Counted from the stretch's first letter, positions 14,421-22,359 are shown. The stretch is 22,799 bases of DNA from Acetothermia bacterium UBA7521 (GCA_002479455.1 DLNB01000004.1:1-22799); one strand, 5' to 3'. Program-made: numbers and translations. Notes: generated by a model not told the origin, from the letters alone.

Positions 14421-15698
14421 ATGAAGCGAGCGGCATGGTTTCTCGTGATGCTCCTGGCATTGGGATTGGTAGCGACAGCGGCGAATCCAGTCAAGATCAC
14501 ATTCTGGACGCATGAAGATCCGAATCGAACCCCGCTGGAGGAGGAGTACATTCGGCGTTTCCAGGCGCTCTATCCCCACGTAACGATCGAGCGGGTGACG
14601 TACCCATCGGCGCGGATCGCCGAGGTCCTGCTGACGGCATTCGCGGCTGGCAAGGGCCCGGACATGTTCAACCTCGAGGTGAACGACGCCTACCCGTATC
14701 TGGTTATGGGTCGGGTGGCCCCGCTGCGACCGGAGTGGGTGGGCTACGCGAGCGTGGAGTCGATCGTCGGGGCGTACCTCGGGGGAACCCTCGACCCGGT
14801 CTACAAGGATGGGAAGCTGTACGGACTTCCGCTGGAGCTTACGATTTGGTCGGTGTTCGTGAACAAGAAGTACTTCCGCGAAGTCGGGCTTGACCCGGAT
14901 ACGGAGTACCCGCGAACATGGGAACAGATGATGGAGGTTTCGGAGAAGCTCGTCATCCGGGAAGGCGACATCATCAAGCGGCGCGGGTTCGACTTCCGCT
15001 ACGGGTACTACGTGGAGTGGCTGCTGGCGATGGTAGAGCAATTGGGGGGGGCGTTCCTGAGCCCCGATGGGCAGACAGCCGTGATTGGCGACGAGGCGTG
15101 GCTACAGGTGCTGCGGTTCATGCAGCGGTGGGGTCCTTTCGGGAAGAACCTGGGTTCTCCCACGTACACGGCGGCTCGCTCGTTGTTCAACTTCGACCGC
15201 AATGAAGTAACGATGTGTCTGAGTGGCTTCTACCAGATTGCGCGCATCAAGTCGAACAACCTCGCGTTCTACGAGAGCGGCGAGTGGATGGTCATCCCGT
15301 TCCCGGTGTTCGAGAACGCGGTGAACGATGTTGCTTCCCACTACTACGGGCATTACTACATGGTCAACGCGCAGAGCTCGCTCGAGACGCAGGAATGGAC
15401 ATGGCGGTTTATCGCTTACATGCTCTCGAACCCGGAGGAGTACCTCACCCGGGTGGGGTTGATCCAGCCACGGAAGGACCTCCTCGCGTCGGACGTGTAT
15501 GCGGCCCAACCGTACGGCGATGTGTTCGCTTCGGACATGGCTCGGTCTTCCCTAGTGCAGCTGCACGTAGCCAACCCGGAGTTCAAGCAGCTCCTGGACG
15601 AGGCGGTGAAAGCGGTGATGCTGCAGGGCGTGACCCCGGAGGCCGCCTTGGCAACGCTTCGCACAAGGGCCAACGAAGTTCTGGCGGAGTACAAGTAG
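14421..15698 (+). CDS. ABC transporter extracellular solute-binding protein, family 1 (sugar type)
   Basis: A 425-residue exported protein. A signal peptide (about residues 1-21, ending ATAA) without a lipobox Cys is followed by the family-1 fold: VKITFWTHEDPNRTPLEEEY, then FAAGKGPDMFNLEVNDAYPY, typical of maltose/oligosaccharide-type binding proteins, and further on GKLYGLPLELTIWSVFVNKKYF and a C-terminal helix ending VLAEYK. It captures the substrate and delivers it to the permeases encoded next. AAAGGAGG lies 9 nt before the ATG. Absence of a lipobox implies a free periplasmic protein or another mode of retention. The exact sugar is not predictable. A hairpin after the gene may keep its expression above that of the permeases. 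Confidence 0.9.
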   Translation: MKRAAWFLVMLLALGLVATAANPVKITFWTHEDPNRTPLEEEYIRRFQALYPHVTIERVTYPSARIAEVLLTAFAAGKGPDMFNLEVNDAYPYLVMGRVAPLRPEWVGYASVESIVGAYLGGTLDPVYKDGKLYGLPLELTIWSVFVNKKYFREVGLDPDTEYPRTWEQMMEVSEKLVIREGDIIKRRGFDFRYGYYVEWLLAMVEQLGGAFLSPDGQTAVIGDEAWLQVLRFMQRWGPFGKNLGSPTYTAARSLFNFDRNEVTMCLSGFYQIARIKSNNLAFYESGEWMVIPFPVFENAVNDVASHYYGHYYMVNAQSSLETQEWTWRFIAYMLSNPEEYLTRVGLIQPRKDLLASDVYAAQPYGDVFASDMARSSLVQLHVANPEFKQLLDEAVKAVMLQGVTPEAALATLRTRANEVLAEYK

Positions 15699-15736
15699 CG
15701 TTCAGTGACCGCATGGCGGGTTAGCTGAGATAGGAT

Positions 15737-15767
15737 GGGGGCCCGGGCGGAACGGTGCCGGGCCCTC
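15737..15767 (+). terminator. hairpin between binding-protein and permease genes
   Basis: A stem of 10 pairs including one G-U (15737-15746 with 15758-15767, loop 11) lies 39 nt after the binding-protein stop, followed by CTGTTCTC. It is terminator-like but weak in U. Partial read-through or 3'-end protection would give more binding protein than permease, as known for maltose-type operons. Confidence 0.55.
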
Positions 15768-15792
15768 CTGTTCTCACAAGGGACGGGGGGTT

Positions 15793-16707
15793 GTGAGGAG
15801 GAGAAGGGCGAGGCGCGGGATCTGCGAGCGCCGAGGGCGGTGGGGATGGGCGTTTGTTCTGCCGAGCCTCGTGTTCTTCGGCCTGTTCAGCATTTACCCC
15901 GTGCTCAACGCGCTCTACCTCAGTTTCTTCCAGAAGCACCTCCTGTCCACCGCCGCGCCGAGGTTCATCGGGTTCGGGAACTACCAATACCTGTTCCAGT
16001 CGCCGACCTTCTGGAACGCACTCACGGTGACGGGCATCTTCACAGGAGGGACGTTCGCGATGCTTGTGGGCTTGAGCCTCGTGCTTGCTCTGTTCATCAG
16101 CTCACGGAAGAGGTTCCAGCGGTTTCTGCAGCTGGCGTTCTTCTCGCCGGCCGTGGTATCCACCGTGGTCGCGGCGGCGATCTGGCTCCTCATCTTCGAC
16201 CCGCGGGGGATCGCGAACCAGCTTGTGAATACGCTCGCCGGCACACCCGGCGTGGATCGAAGGTGGCTCGTCGCACCAGGCATGCTCCAGCTGGCAACGA
16301 TGTTCGTCTACGTCTGGAAGTACGTTGGGTACTTCACAATCATCTTCATCGCCGGGATCAGCAGCATCCCCCGGTCGCTCGTTGAGGCGGCACGGGTGGA
16401 TGGGGCGAGCGTGTGGCAGACGTTCTGGAAGGTCACGTTCCCCCTCCTCAAGCCGACCACGCTCCTCGTCTCCGTCGTGGCGATGATCCAGTGTCTGCGG
16501 ACGTTCAGCACGCAGTACCTCTTCTCTCAAGCCGGGTCACCCCGCGGTCCGATTGACGTCATCACGTTGAACGTCTACCACACGGCCGTGCGAACATTTC
16601 AGATCGGCCGGGCGAGCGCCCTAAGCATCATTCTGTTTGCGATCATGCTGTTCCTGAGCTGGCTGCAGTTCCGGGTAGCACGTTCGGAAGAGGTGAGCTA
16701 CCTGTGA
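15793..16707 (+). CDS. ABC sugar transporter permease, MalF/UgpA type
   Basis: A 304-residue integral membrane protein with a basic N-terminus and six predicted membrane segments. The first is WAFVLPSLVFFGLFSIYPVL, a typical start of MalF/UgpA-type permeases. The EAA loop that docks the ATPase is present as SLVEAARVDGASVWQTFWKV with FPLLKP behind it. It forms the import channel together with the next gene's product. The GTG start at 15793 follows a G-rich stretch that can serve as ribosome site. The stop overlaps the next gene's start by 4 bp (GTGA), so the two are translationally coupled. Confidence 0.92.
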   Translation: MRRRRARRGICERRGRWGWAFVLPSLVFFGLFSIYPVLNALYLSFFQKHLLSTAAPRFIGFGNYQYLFQSPTFWNALTVTGIFTGGTFAMLVGLSLVLALFISSRKRFQRFLQLAFFSPAVVSTVVAAAIWLLIFDPRGIANQLVNTLAGTPGVDRRWLVAPGMLQLATMFVYVWKYVGYFTIIFIAGISSIPRSLVEAARVDGASVWQTFWKVTFPLLKPTTLLVSVVAMIQCLRTFSTQYLFSQAGSPRGPIDVITLNVYHTAVRTFQIGRASALSIILFAIMLFLSWLQFRVARSEEVSYL

Positions 16708-17567
16708 GGCGAACGCAGGTTCGGCGAGGCGGTCGGTCGGCATTGGCAACGGTCGCCGTGTGGCTCGTCCTGGGGGTGATGCTCGTCTACATCCTCGGCC
16801 CCCTCGTGTTTATGGTCACCGCCTCGCTCATGCCGGCGATGGAGGTGACGCGCATCCCGTACCGGTGGATCCCCCAGAGCTTCCACTGGCAGAACTTCTG
16901 GCAGGCGATCCGGGGGAATGATGGGCGGTTCTTCTTCGTGCGGAACATGGTCAACTCGTTGTTCCTTGCGACGGCGATCACGCTGAGCACGGTTGTCTTG
17001 TCCACGATCACCGGCTACGGCCTTGCCAAGTTCAGGTTCCGCGGGCGGAAGGCCGTCATGCTGCTGATCGTGGCGACGATGATGATCCCGTTCCAGGTCG
17101 TGATGATTCCCCTCTACATCATCGCCACGAGCCTAGGGATGCAGAACTCGTACGCCGGCCTGGTCGTCCCGTTTCTCGTGAACGCGTTCGGGGTGTTCCT
17201 CATGCGGCAGTACTTGCTCACGTTCCCCGATGAGATCCTCGACGCCGCCCGCATCGACGGCGCGAGCGAGGTGCAGATCCTGTGGCGTGTGGTGTTCCCC
17301 AGCAGCTGGCCGGCCATCGCCACCCTCGCCATCCTCACGTTCCGCTCCCAATGGGACAACCTGATCTGGCCGCTGTTGATCGCTCAGAGCCGCGAGATGC
17401 AGACGATCCCTCTTTACATCACCCTGTTTGCCGAGGAGAAGTTCACCGATGAAGGCGCGATGATGGCGACAGCGGTGCTGGCTTCCCTCCCCATGGTGTT
17501 GCTCTTCTTCGGGCTGTCGCGGTACTTTGTAGGTGGAGCGCGGCTGTTCTCGGCGCAGAAGGGGTGA
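16704..17567 (+). CDS. ABC sugar transporter permease, MalG/UgpE type
   Basis: A 287-residue integral membrane protein of the MalG/UgpE branch. N-terminal helix AVWLVLGVMLVYILGPLVFM, the RNMVNSLFLATAIT segment, and the EAA loop ILDAARIDGASEVQILWRVV near residues 180-200, then SQWDNLIWPLL. Six membrane segments are expected. Start GTG 16704 lies inside the stop of the preceding permease gene. No ATP-binding subunit is encoded in this operon, so it must rely on one encoded elsewhere (MsmK/UgpC-type sharing is well known). The HAD phosphatase gene follows after 3 nt. Confidence 0.92.
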   Translation: MRRTQVRRGGRSALATVAVWLVLGVMLVYILGPLVFMVTASLMPAMEVTRIPYRWIPQSFHWQNFWQAIRGNDGRFFFVRNMVNSLFLATAITLSTVVLSTITGYGLAKFRFRGRKAVMLLIVATMMIPFQVVMIPLYIIATSLGMQNSYAGLVVPFLVNAFGVFLMRQYLLTFPDEILDAARIDGASEVQILWRVVFPSSWPAIATLAILTFRSQWDNLIWPLLIAQSREMQTIPLYITLFAEEKFTDEGAMMATAVLASLPMVLLFFGLSRYFVGGARLFSAQKG

Positions 17568-17570
17568 CCG

Positions 17571-18158
17571 GTGAAGCTGGTGATCTCCGATCTGGGGGGC
17601 GTTGTGGTGGATCACGCGGACTCGGTTCCTTCCATGGCGGACAAGTTGGGGATGACAGCGGAGGCGTTCCGGGCGCTCACCGTGGAGGACACCCATCTTC
17701 TGCTGGCGGGGGCGCTCACCGCGACGGAGTTCTGGGCACGGTTCCAGCGGAAGACGGGCCAGCAGGTCGGAGAGGACCTTTGGGAAAGGGAGTTCCGTCC
17801 CGTGCTGAATCCGGCCGTGCTGAGGCTGATCGCCAGGGTCCGGCAACGCGTTCGGGTGGTGGCGGGGACGAACACAATGGATCCGCACTGGCCTGCGCTT
17901 CGGAGATCCGGTCTGTTCGCGTCGTTCGATGCGGTGTACGCATCTCACCGGATGGGCCTCGTCAAGCCGGATCCCGGTTTCTACTGGAGGATCCTCGATG
18001 AGGAACGATGCGAGCCTTCTGAGGCGCTGTTCTTCGACGACCTCCCGGAGAACGTCGCGGGGGCGTTGCGGGTCGGGGTGAGAGCGTTTCGGTTTCTCGA
18101 TCCAGACACTTTGGAGGTTCATCTGCGCTCCTTCGGGCTCCTCAACCGCCAACCCTAG
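17571..18158 (+). CDS. HAD-superfamily (subfamily IA) hydrolase
   Basis: A 195-residue haloacid dehalogenase-type phosphatase. Motif I VISDLGGVVVD has the nucleophile Asp7. As in YihX-like enzymes, the residue two places on is Gly instead of the usual Asp. Motif II is VAGTNTM (Thr100), motif III is GLVKPDPGFY (Lys132), and motif IV is FFDDLPENV (Asp156, Asp157). A helical cap fills residues 15-75. As the last gene of the sugar-import operon, 3 nt after the permease stop, it may dephosphorylate a sugar phosphate from the imported substrate. That is context-based inference. GTG start at 17571. Confidence 0.88.
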   Translation: MKLVISDLGGVVVDHADSVPSMADKLGMTAEAFRALTVEDTHLLLAGALTATEFWARFQRKTGQQVGEDLWEREFRPVLNPAVLRLIARVRQRVRVVAGTNTMDPHWPALRRSGLFASFDAVYASHRMGLVKPDPGFYWRILDEERCEPSEALFFDDLPENVAGALRVGVRAFRFLDPDTLEVHLRSFGLLNRQP

Positions 18159-18339
18159 ACCGGTGTTCCCGTGAACGAAGCCCGCTGGGCGGCGCATCTG
18201 GCCGGCTTTCCCCACGGACTGTACTGAATCGGCAGACGAGGTAGGAGAAGCGCGCCGGCCATCTTCGCGTGGGCAAGATCGCTCAACGCCACTACCGCCG
18301 CGGCGGTTGGCGCAGAACCTTTTCGGTGACTAAACCCAT

Positions 18340-18364
18340 TGTAAGCTTGTGAACCGAGCTTACA
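18340..18364. promoter_or_regulatory. 25-bp dyad TGTAAGCT-N9-AGCTTACA
   Basis: Perfect 8-bp arms (18340-18347 and 18357-18364) lie 64 bp upstream of the -35 box of the repeat-protein gene. No U-run follows, so an operator or activator site is likelier than a terminator, but the latter is possible. Confidence 0.45.
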
Positions 18365-18427
18365 GGGTGTTCATGTGCCCAGACGTGATCCCCGTTCGGG
18401 AACCTTTCCTGGACCAGGGTGTATATG

Positions 18428-18457
18428 TTGGCGTGCGCTATGGCCGAGTGCTATAGT
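18428..18457 (+). promoter_or_regulatory. promoter of the Ala-repeat protein gene
   Basis: TTGGCG (18428-18433), 18-bp spacer, TATAGT (18452-18457). The predicted start near 18464 gives a short leader with AAGGAGG 9 nt before the ATG. Confidence 0.5.
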
Positions 18458-18495
18458 GACATATTCTCTCCTCGCGAGGGAAGGAGGCGGTTCAG

Positions 18496-21400
18496 ATGGG
18501 AAAAGCATTTGGTAGGTCTCTCGCGTTGGTCTTGCTGTTGGCGGGGATGATCGTTCCGGCGATTGCGCAGACCACGCACCAGCCGTTCCTCCAGGATGTC
18601 GCGGCTTTGGCCCAGGCTCAGGCTGCCGCAGCGGCGAAGGCCGCTGCTCAAGCCCAGGCGGTGGCCACCTCGGCGCAGAAACTCCTGGACGAACTCAGTG
18701 TGGCGACGTTGCTCACGGCGGCTTCGACGGCGAGCGCGGAAGCCCAGGCGGCGGTCCAAGCAGTGGCCCAGGCCGCGGCTCGGGCGGAGGCAGAGGCGAA
18801 GGCGATGGCAGCGGCGTGCGCGGCGGCGAGTGCGCAGGCTCAGGCCAGCGCTCAGGCGTGCGCGGCGGCGATGGCCAAGGCCCAGGCATCGGCCCAGGCA
18901 TTCGCCACGGCCTGCGCGAGGGCCCAAGCTGAGGCAACGGCATCGGCCGCAGCGTGCGCAACGGCGGATGCCGAGGCAGCGGCGGCGGTCGCGGCGATCG
19001 TCAAGGCGTGCGCGGTCGCCGTTGCAGAGGCGAAGGCGAGCGCTGCGGCATGCGCAGCGGCGGCAGCCGAAGTCCAGGTTTATGCCAAGGCGACGGCGGA
19101 GGCGTTGGCGACGGCGGAGGCCGCAGCATATGCCCAGGCCCAGGCGGCAGCGGCGGCGGTCGCCGTCGCTAGGGCGGAGGCTGCGGCGTGCGCGGAAGTG
19201 GCGGTCGAAGCCGCCGCGTTTGCGAGGGCGGTGGCCAGCGCGAACGCTTACGCTCGCGCTCAGGCTGCGACATCGGCCCAGGCGTACTCCCAAGCTCGGG
19301 ACACGGCCCAGGTGGTCAACCAGCGGATCCGCGACGCCGTGCCGTGCGTGACCGTGGTCGCGGAGATCGGTGGGACGGTCGACGCTGTGGTCACCGCAGT
19401 TGCATCGGCGAGCGCGGCGGCCCAGGCGGCTGCTCAGGCTACGGCCCGTGCCGAAGCGTGGGCAGTCGGTCAGGCGGAGGCCGCGGCCGCGGCCCAGGCA
19501 CGAGCGGAAGCCCAGGCCGCCGCGTGCGCGTTTGCCTATGCCCAGGCTCAGGCCGCTGCGCAGGCGGTTGCCCAGGCGCGGGCGAGAGCGGAGGCCGAGG
19601 CCAAGGCGGCGGCGAGCGCGATTGCGGTCGCCTATTCATCAGCCCAAGCGCAGGCGCAGGCGTGTGCCGCGGCCTACGCTGAGGCAGAGGCCGTGGCGGT
19701 CGCGGTGGCGAAGGCGATCGCGTCGGCAACGGCAGTGGCGGAAGCTGAAGGCAAAGCGATCGCCAGCGCGTGCGCCACGGCACAGGCGTCGGCGAGCGCG
19801 ATGGCCCAAGCGATCGCGACGGCGAAGGCCAAGGCGGAAGCACAGGCCACGGCGTGTGCTCAGGCGTGTGCTCGGGCGGAAGCATCGGCAAAGGCGATGG
19901 CGAGCGCGGTTGCATCAGCTCAGGCTACGGCTCAGGCCAGCGCCTCGGCGGCAGCAAGCGCCTATGCCAAGGCCCAATCGGCTGCGAACGCGATGAGCGC
20001 TGCGGTGGCTTCAGCGGTTGCTGAAGCGAAAGCGCAGGCAGCCGCCGCGGCAGCCGCGGCGGCGACGGCCCAAGCAGAAGCAGCGGCGTGCGCGGCGGCA
20101 GTCGCGTCGGCATCGGCATCCGCCCAGGCGTCGGCTTCGGCGGCAGGAACAACAGGGAGCACCGCCTACGCCGCAGCCTATGCCCAAGCAGAGGGTTTCG
20201 CCGCAGCCGCGGTGTTCGCCCACGCTCAGGCATGTGCCCAGGCAGCGGTGCAGGCCCAGGCGGCAGCGGGAGCAGCCGCCAGCGCCTATGCCGCAGCCCA
20301 AGCCGCGGCCGCATCCGGCGTGCAAGCGGTGGCCCAGGCGGCAGCCGAGGCGCAGGCATCGGCGATGGCGTGTGTGGCTGCCCAAGCTCAGGCGGAAGCA
20401 CAGGTTGCGGTGGGCGTGGCAGCGATGGCCGAGGCGATCTCCGAGGCCCATGCCGCGGCGTACGCGGCGGCTGAGGTGGCTGTATCGGCCTACGTTCAGG
20501 CGGTAGCTTGTGTCGAGGTCTACGCCAGTGCCCAGGCCGAGGCGATGGCCCATGCCCGGGCGGCAGCGCTGGCCCAGGCTCAAGCCGAGGCTCACGTCGC
20601 TGTCCACGTGCAGGCCGCGGCGACGGCGCTTGCCAAGGCTGCCGCCGCTGCTTACGCGTCAGCAACGGCGTTCGCGGGTGCACAGGCATCGGCGTTCGCC
20701 TGCGTCCAAGCACTGGCAATGGCTGAAGCTGAGGCGTACGCTTCGGCTCAAGCGTGTGCTCTAGCGTTGGCTCGTGCTGAGGCGAGTGCGACGGCAGCGG
20801 CTGAGGTACGGGTCCGTGCCGCCGCGTACGCAGCGGCGTGCGCAGAGGCGTTGGCTCAGGCCGAGGCGATGGCCCAGGCCTGTGCTCAGGCGGCAGCTAC
20901 GGCGTCCACGTCGGTCAAGGTTGTGCCCAACATCGAAGCGTCCATTCAGACGTTCATTGACCCGGACTGTCTCCAGCCGACGTGCGATGAGTACGTGCCG
21001 CGGGAACCGCCGGGGTGTCCTCCTACGCAGGACCGGAGCTGGGACTTCGGCCAGGTGACCGCGGGCAGCAACGTGAACTCCACCAAGTCGTTCCCCGCTG
21101 ACGTCACGAGTGCAGTCGCGTCGCTGGGGGTCGTGTCCGCCACGCGGGTTAGCTCGACGCTGCCGGCCGGTCTCACGTTCGACCTGATCCTCGCTTCGCG
21201 GCAGGGTCGGTTGTCGGGGACGGTGCCGCGGGAAGGCGGCCGGTGGACGGTGGTCTACCACCTCCTCGACCGCAACCAGTGCGTTGTTGTCCGGCTCACG
21301 ATCAGCGTCTACACGGCAACGACCACCACGACCTGTCCGCAGTTCACCGGGCTGAAGTGGGACTTCGGCGAGGTCACCACCGGGCTGCATCTTCTCACGA

Positions 21401-22338
21401 CGAAGGCCATTCCCAGTGCGGATCTCACCCGGTTCCGGTCGGCGGGCATCGAGCGAGTGACGACGATCTCGTCGAACCTGCCAAGCGGGGCGGCCCTGAA
21501 CCTCGATCTCAACCAGGGGCTTGCGATCCTGACCGGCATACTTCCCACAGCTGGGGCCAACTACGATGTGTTGTTCGGCTTGTTTGATGGTCGGAACTGC
21601 GAGATGTTCCGCTACGCGGTGTCACTGCGGACCGCAGCGGCCGCCCGGGTGCCCGACCTCACGGTCCAGATCGTGCGGGTGGTTGTGGAGAAGGTGTGCG
21701 ACAAGGAGTACAGCCACCTCGTGACCGTGTACTGGCAGGCAAGCGGCGGGACATCGCCGGTCCACGTCAGCCCGGTCAGCCTGGTCTATCCGAACGGTGC
21801 GACGCAGGCCGTGGTGGGGAGCTTCCCCGCCTCGGGGTCGGCCGGCATCCGGGCGAGCCTATCCGGCGGCGGTACGGTGACGGTGCGCGTTCAGGCCAAC
21901 GACGCGGCCGGGCGAACGAAGACCGCTGAGCAGAGGGTAGACCTTGAAGCGTGTGTTCAGATCGGCATCATCGGTCCGATCATCGTCCGGCCGTTGGGGT
22001 ACACCCTGGAGGTGTACGCGCGGCGCCAGATCATGCAGACGCCGGGGTACGAGGACCTCAGGGTGCCGGTGCGGATCACCGGTGAGACGTCCGACCGTGT
22101 GACCCCGTTCAGCGGGACGTTCTCCGCGGGATCGCAGGTCACGATCCGCTTCCCGGGACGCATTGCCGGCGGCTCGTACGGTCGCGGCCCCATCTACTAC
22201 GACGAGTGGGTGGGGGATGTCATCAACCCCACTCGGAAGAACGGCACCTGGGACGCGAGGCGAGAGTACTACTCGATCACCGTCACGATGAGCGCCAAGG
22301 TGAAGATCATCGTCTGGTACCAGGACATCATCGGGTAG
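18496..22338 (+). CDS. giant secreted alanine-alternation fibrous protein with Cys stripe and C-terminal beta domains
   Basis: A 1280-residue protein of no family I recognise. Signal peptide: basic MGKAFGR, hydrophobic core, cleavage site AIA before Gln25. Residues about 36-804 are Ala-X dipeptides (X mainly Gln, Ala, Ser, Glu, Lys, Arg, Val, Cys, Thr), in blocks 36-58, 79-264, 301-549 and 557-804 separated by non-repeat segments 59-78, 265-300 and 550-556. A Cys-rich linker (Cys825, Cys830) leads to two homologous domains, 841-935 and 947-1041, with WDFG(Q/E)VT at 849 and 955 and paired Cys 841/929 and 947/1035. Then come an Ig/FN3-like stretch (about 1050-1153) and a beta-rich end rich in Tyr and Gly. 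No membrane anchor or sorting motif. It has its own promoter, ribosome site and terminator. A structural fibre of surface, sheath or appendage is inferred; enzymatic motifs are absent. Confidence 0.9.
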   Translation: MGKAFGRSLALVLLLAGMIVPAIAQTTHQPFLQDVAALAQAQAAAAAKAAAQAQAVATSAQKLLDELSVATLLTAASTASAEAQAAVQAVAQAAARAEAEAKAMAAACAAASAQAQASAQACAAAMAKAQASAQAFATACARAQAEATASAAACATADAEAAAAVAAIVKACAVAVAEAKASAAACAAAAAEVQVYAKATAEALATAEAAAYAQAQAAAAAVAVARAEAAACAEVAVEAAAFARAVASANAYARAQAATSAQAYSQARDTAQVVNQRIRDAVPCVTVVAEIGGTVDAVVTAVASASAAAQAAAQATARAEAWAVGQAEAAAAAQARAEAQAAACAFAYAQAQAAAQAVAQARARAEAEAKAAASAIAVAYSSAQAQAQACAAAYAEAEAVAVAVAKAIASATAVAEAEGKAIASACATAQASASAMAQAIATAKAKAEAQATACAQACARAEASAKAMASAVASAQATAQASASAAASAYAKAQSAANAMSAAVASAVAEAKAQAAAAAAAAATAQAEAAACAAAVASASASAQASASAAGTTGSTAYAAAYAQAEGFAAAAVFAHAQACAQAAVQAQAAAGAAASAYAAAQAAAASGVQAVAQAAAEAQASAMACVAAQAQAEAQVAVGVAAMAEAISEAHAAAYAAAEVAVSAYVQAVACVEVYASAQAEAMAHARAAALAQAQAEAHVAVHVQAAATALAKAAAAAYASATAFAGAQASAFACVQALAMAEAEAYASAQACALALARAEASATAAAEVRVRAAAYAAACAEALAQAEAMAQACAQAAATASTSVKVVPNIEASIQTFIDPDCLQPTCDEYVPREPPGCPPTQDRSWDFGQVTAGSNVNSTKSFPADVTSAVASLGVVSATRVSSTLPAGLTFDLILASRQGRLSGTVPREGGRWTVVYHLLDRNQCVVVRLTISVYTATTTTTCPQFTGLKWDFGEVTTGLHLLTTKAIPSADLTRFRSAGIERVTTISSNLPSGAALNLDLNQGLAILTGILPTAGANYDVLFGLFDGRNCEMFRYAVSLRTAAAARVPDLTVQIVRVVVEKVCDKEYSHLVTVYWQASGGTSPVHVSPVSLVYPNGATQAVVGSFPASGSAGIRASLSGGGTVTVRVQANDAAGRTKTAEQRVDLEACVQIGIIGPIIVRPLGYTLEVYARRQIMQTPGYEDLRVPVRITGETSDRVTPFSGTFSAGSQVTIRFPGRIAGGSYGRGPIYYDEWVGDVINPTRKNGTWDARREYYSITVTMSAKVKIIVWYQDIIG
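18601..20907 (+). repeat. degenerate hexanucleotide repeat encoding the Ala-X tract
   Basis: About 2.3 kb of GCN-NNN units, most often GCN-CAG, GCN-GAG, GCN-TGC. All four Ala codons are mixed freely and I see no long exact tandem copies, so the pattern is conserved at the protein rather than the DNA level. Long open frames on both strands over this stretch are by-products of its codon periodicity. Confidence 0.85.
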
Positions 22339-22359
22339 CAGTAGGAACTGCTGTTGACC

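Larger units (their letters stand above)
18159..18495. other. 337-bp intergenic region with dyad and promoter
   Basis: No gene is visible between the HAD gene and the large repeat-protein gene. It contains a long-range inverted repeat TGGCCGGC (18199-18206) / GCCGGCCA (18254-18261), a tight 25-bp dyad (18340-18364), a promoter (18428-18457) and a palindrome CCTCGCGAGG (18470-18479) just before the ribosome site. Confidence 0.6.

Noticed and set aside
17571..17603. HAD gene regarded as inactive because the second Asp of motif I is Gly
   Set aside because: The DLG-type motif I is normal in YihX-like subfamily IA members; the other motifs are intact.
18199..18261. TGGCCGGC/GCCGGCCA inverted repeat as a small mobile element
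   Set aside because: Arms of 8 bp, 47 bp apart, without target duplication; expected by chance in GC-rich DNA.
18451..20719. Several 150-280 residue open frames overlapping the Ala-X tract, rich in Arg/Pro or Gly/Arg
   Set aside because: They arise from the period-6 GCN-NNN codon pattern read in other frames; no signal peptide, ribosome site or family.
18601..20907. CRISPR-like or satellite interpretation of the repetitive stretch
   Set aside because: No identical repeats with unique spacers; it is one continuous reading frame with signal peptide and C-terminal domains.
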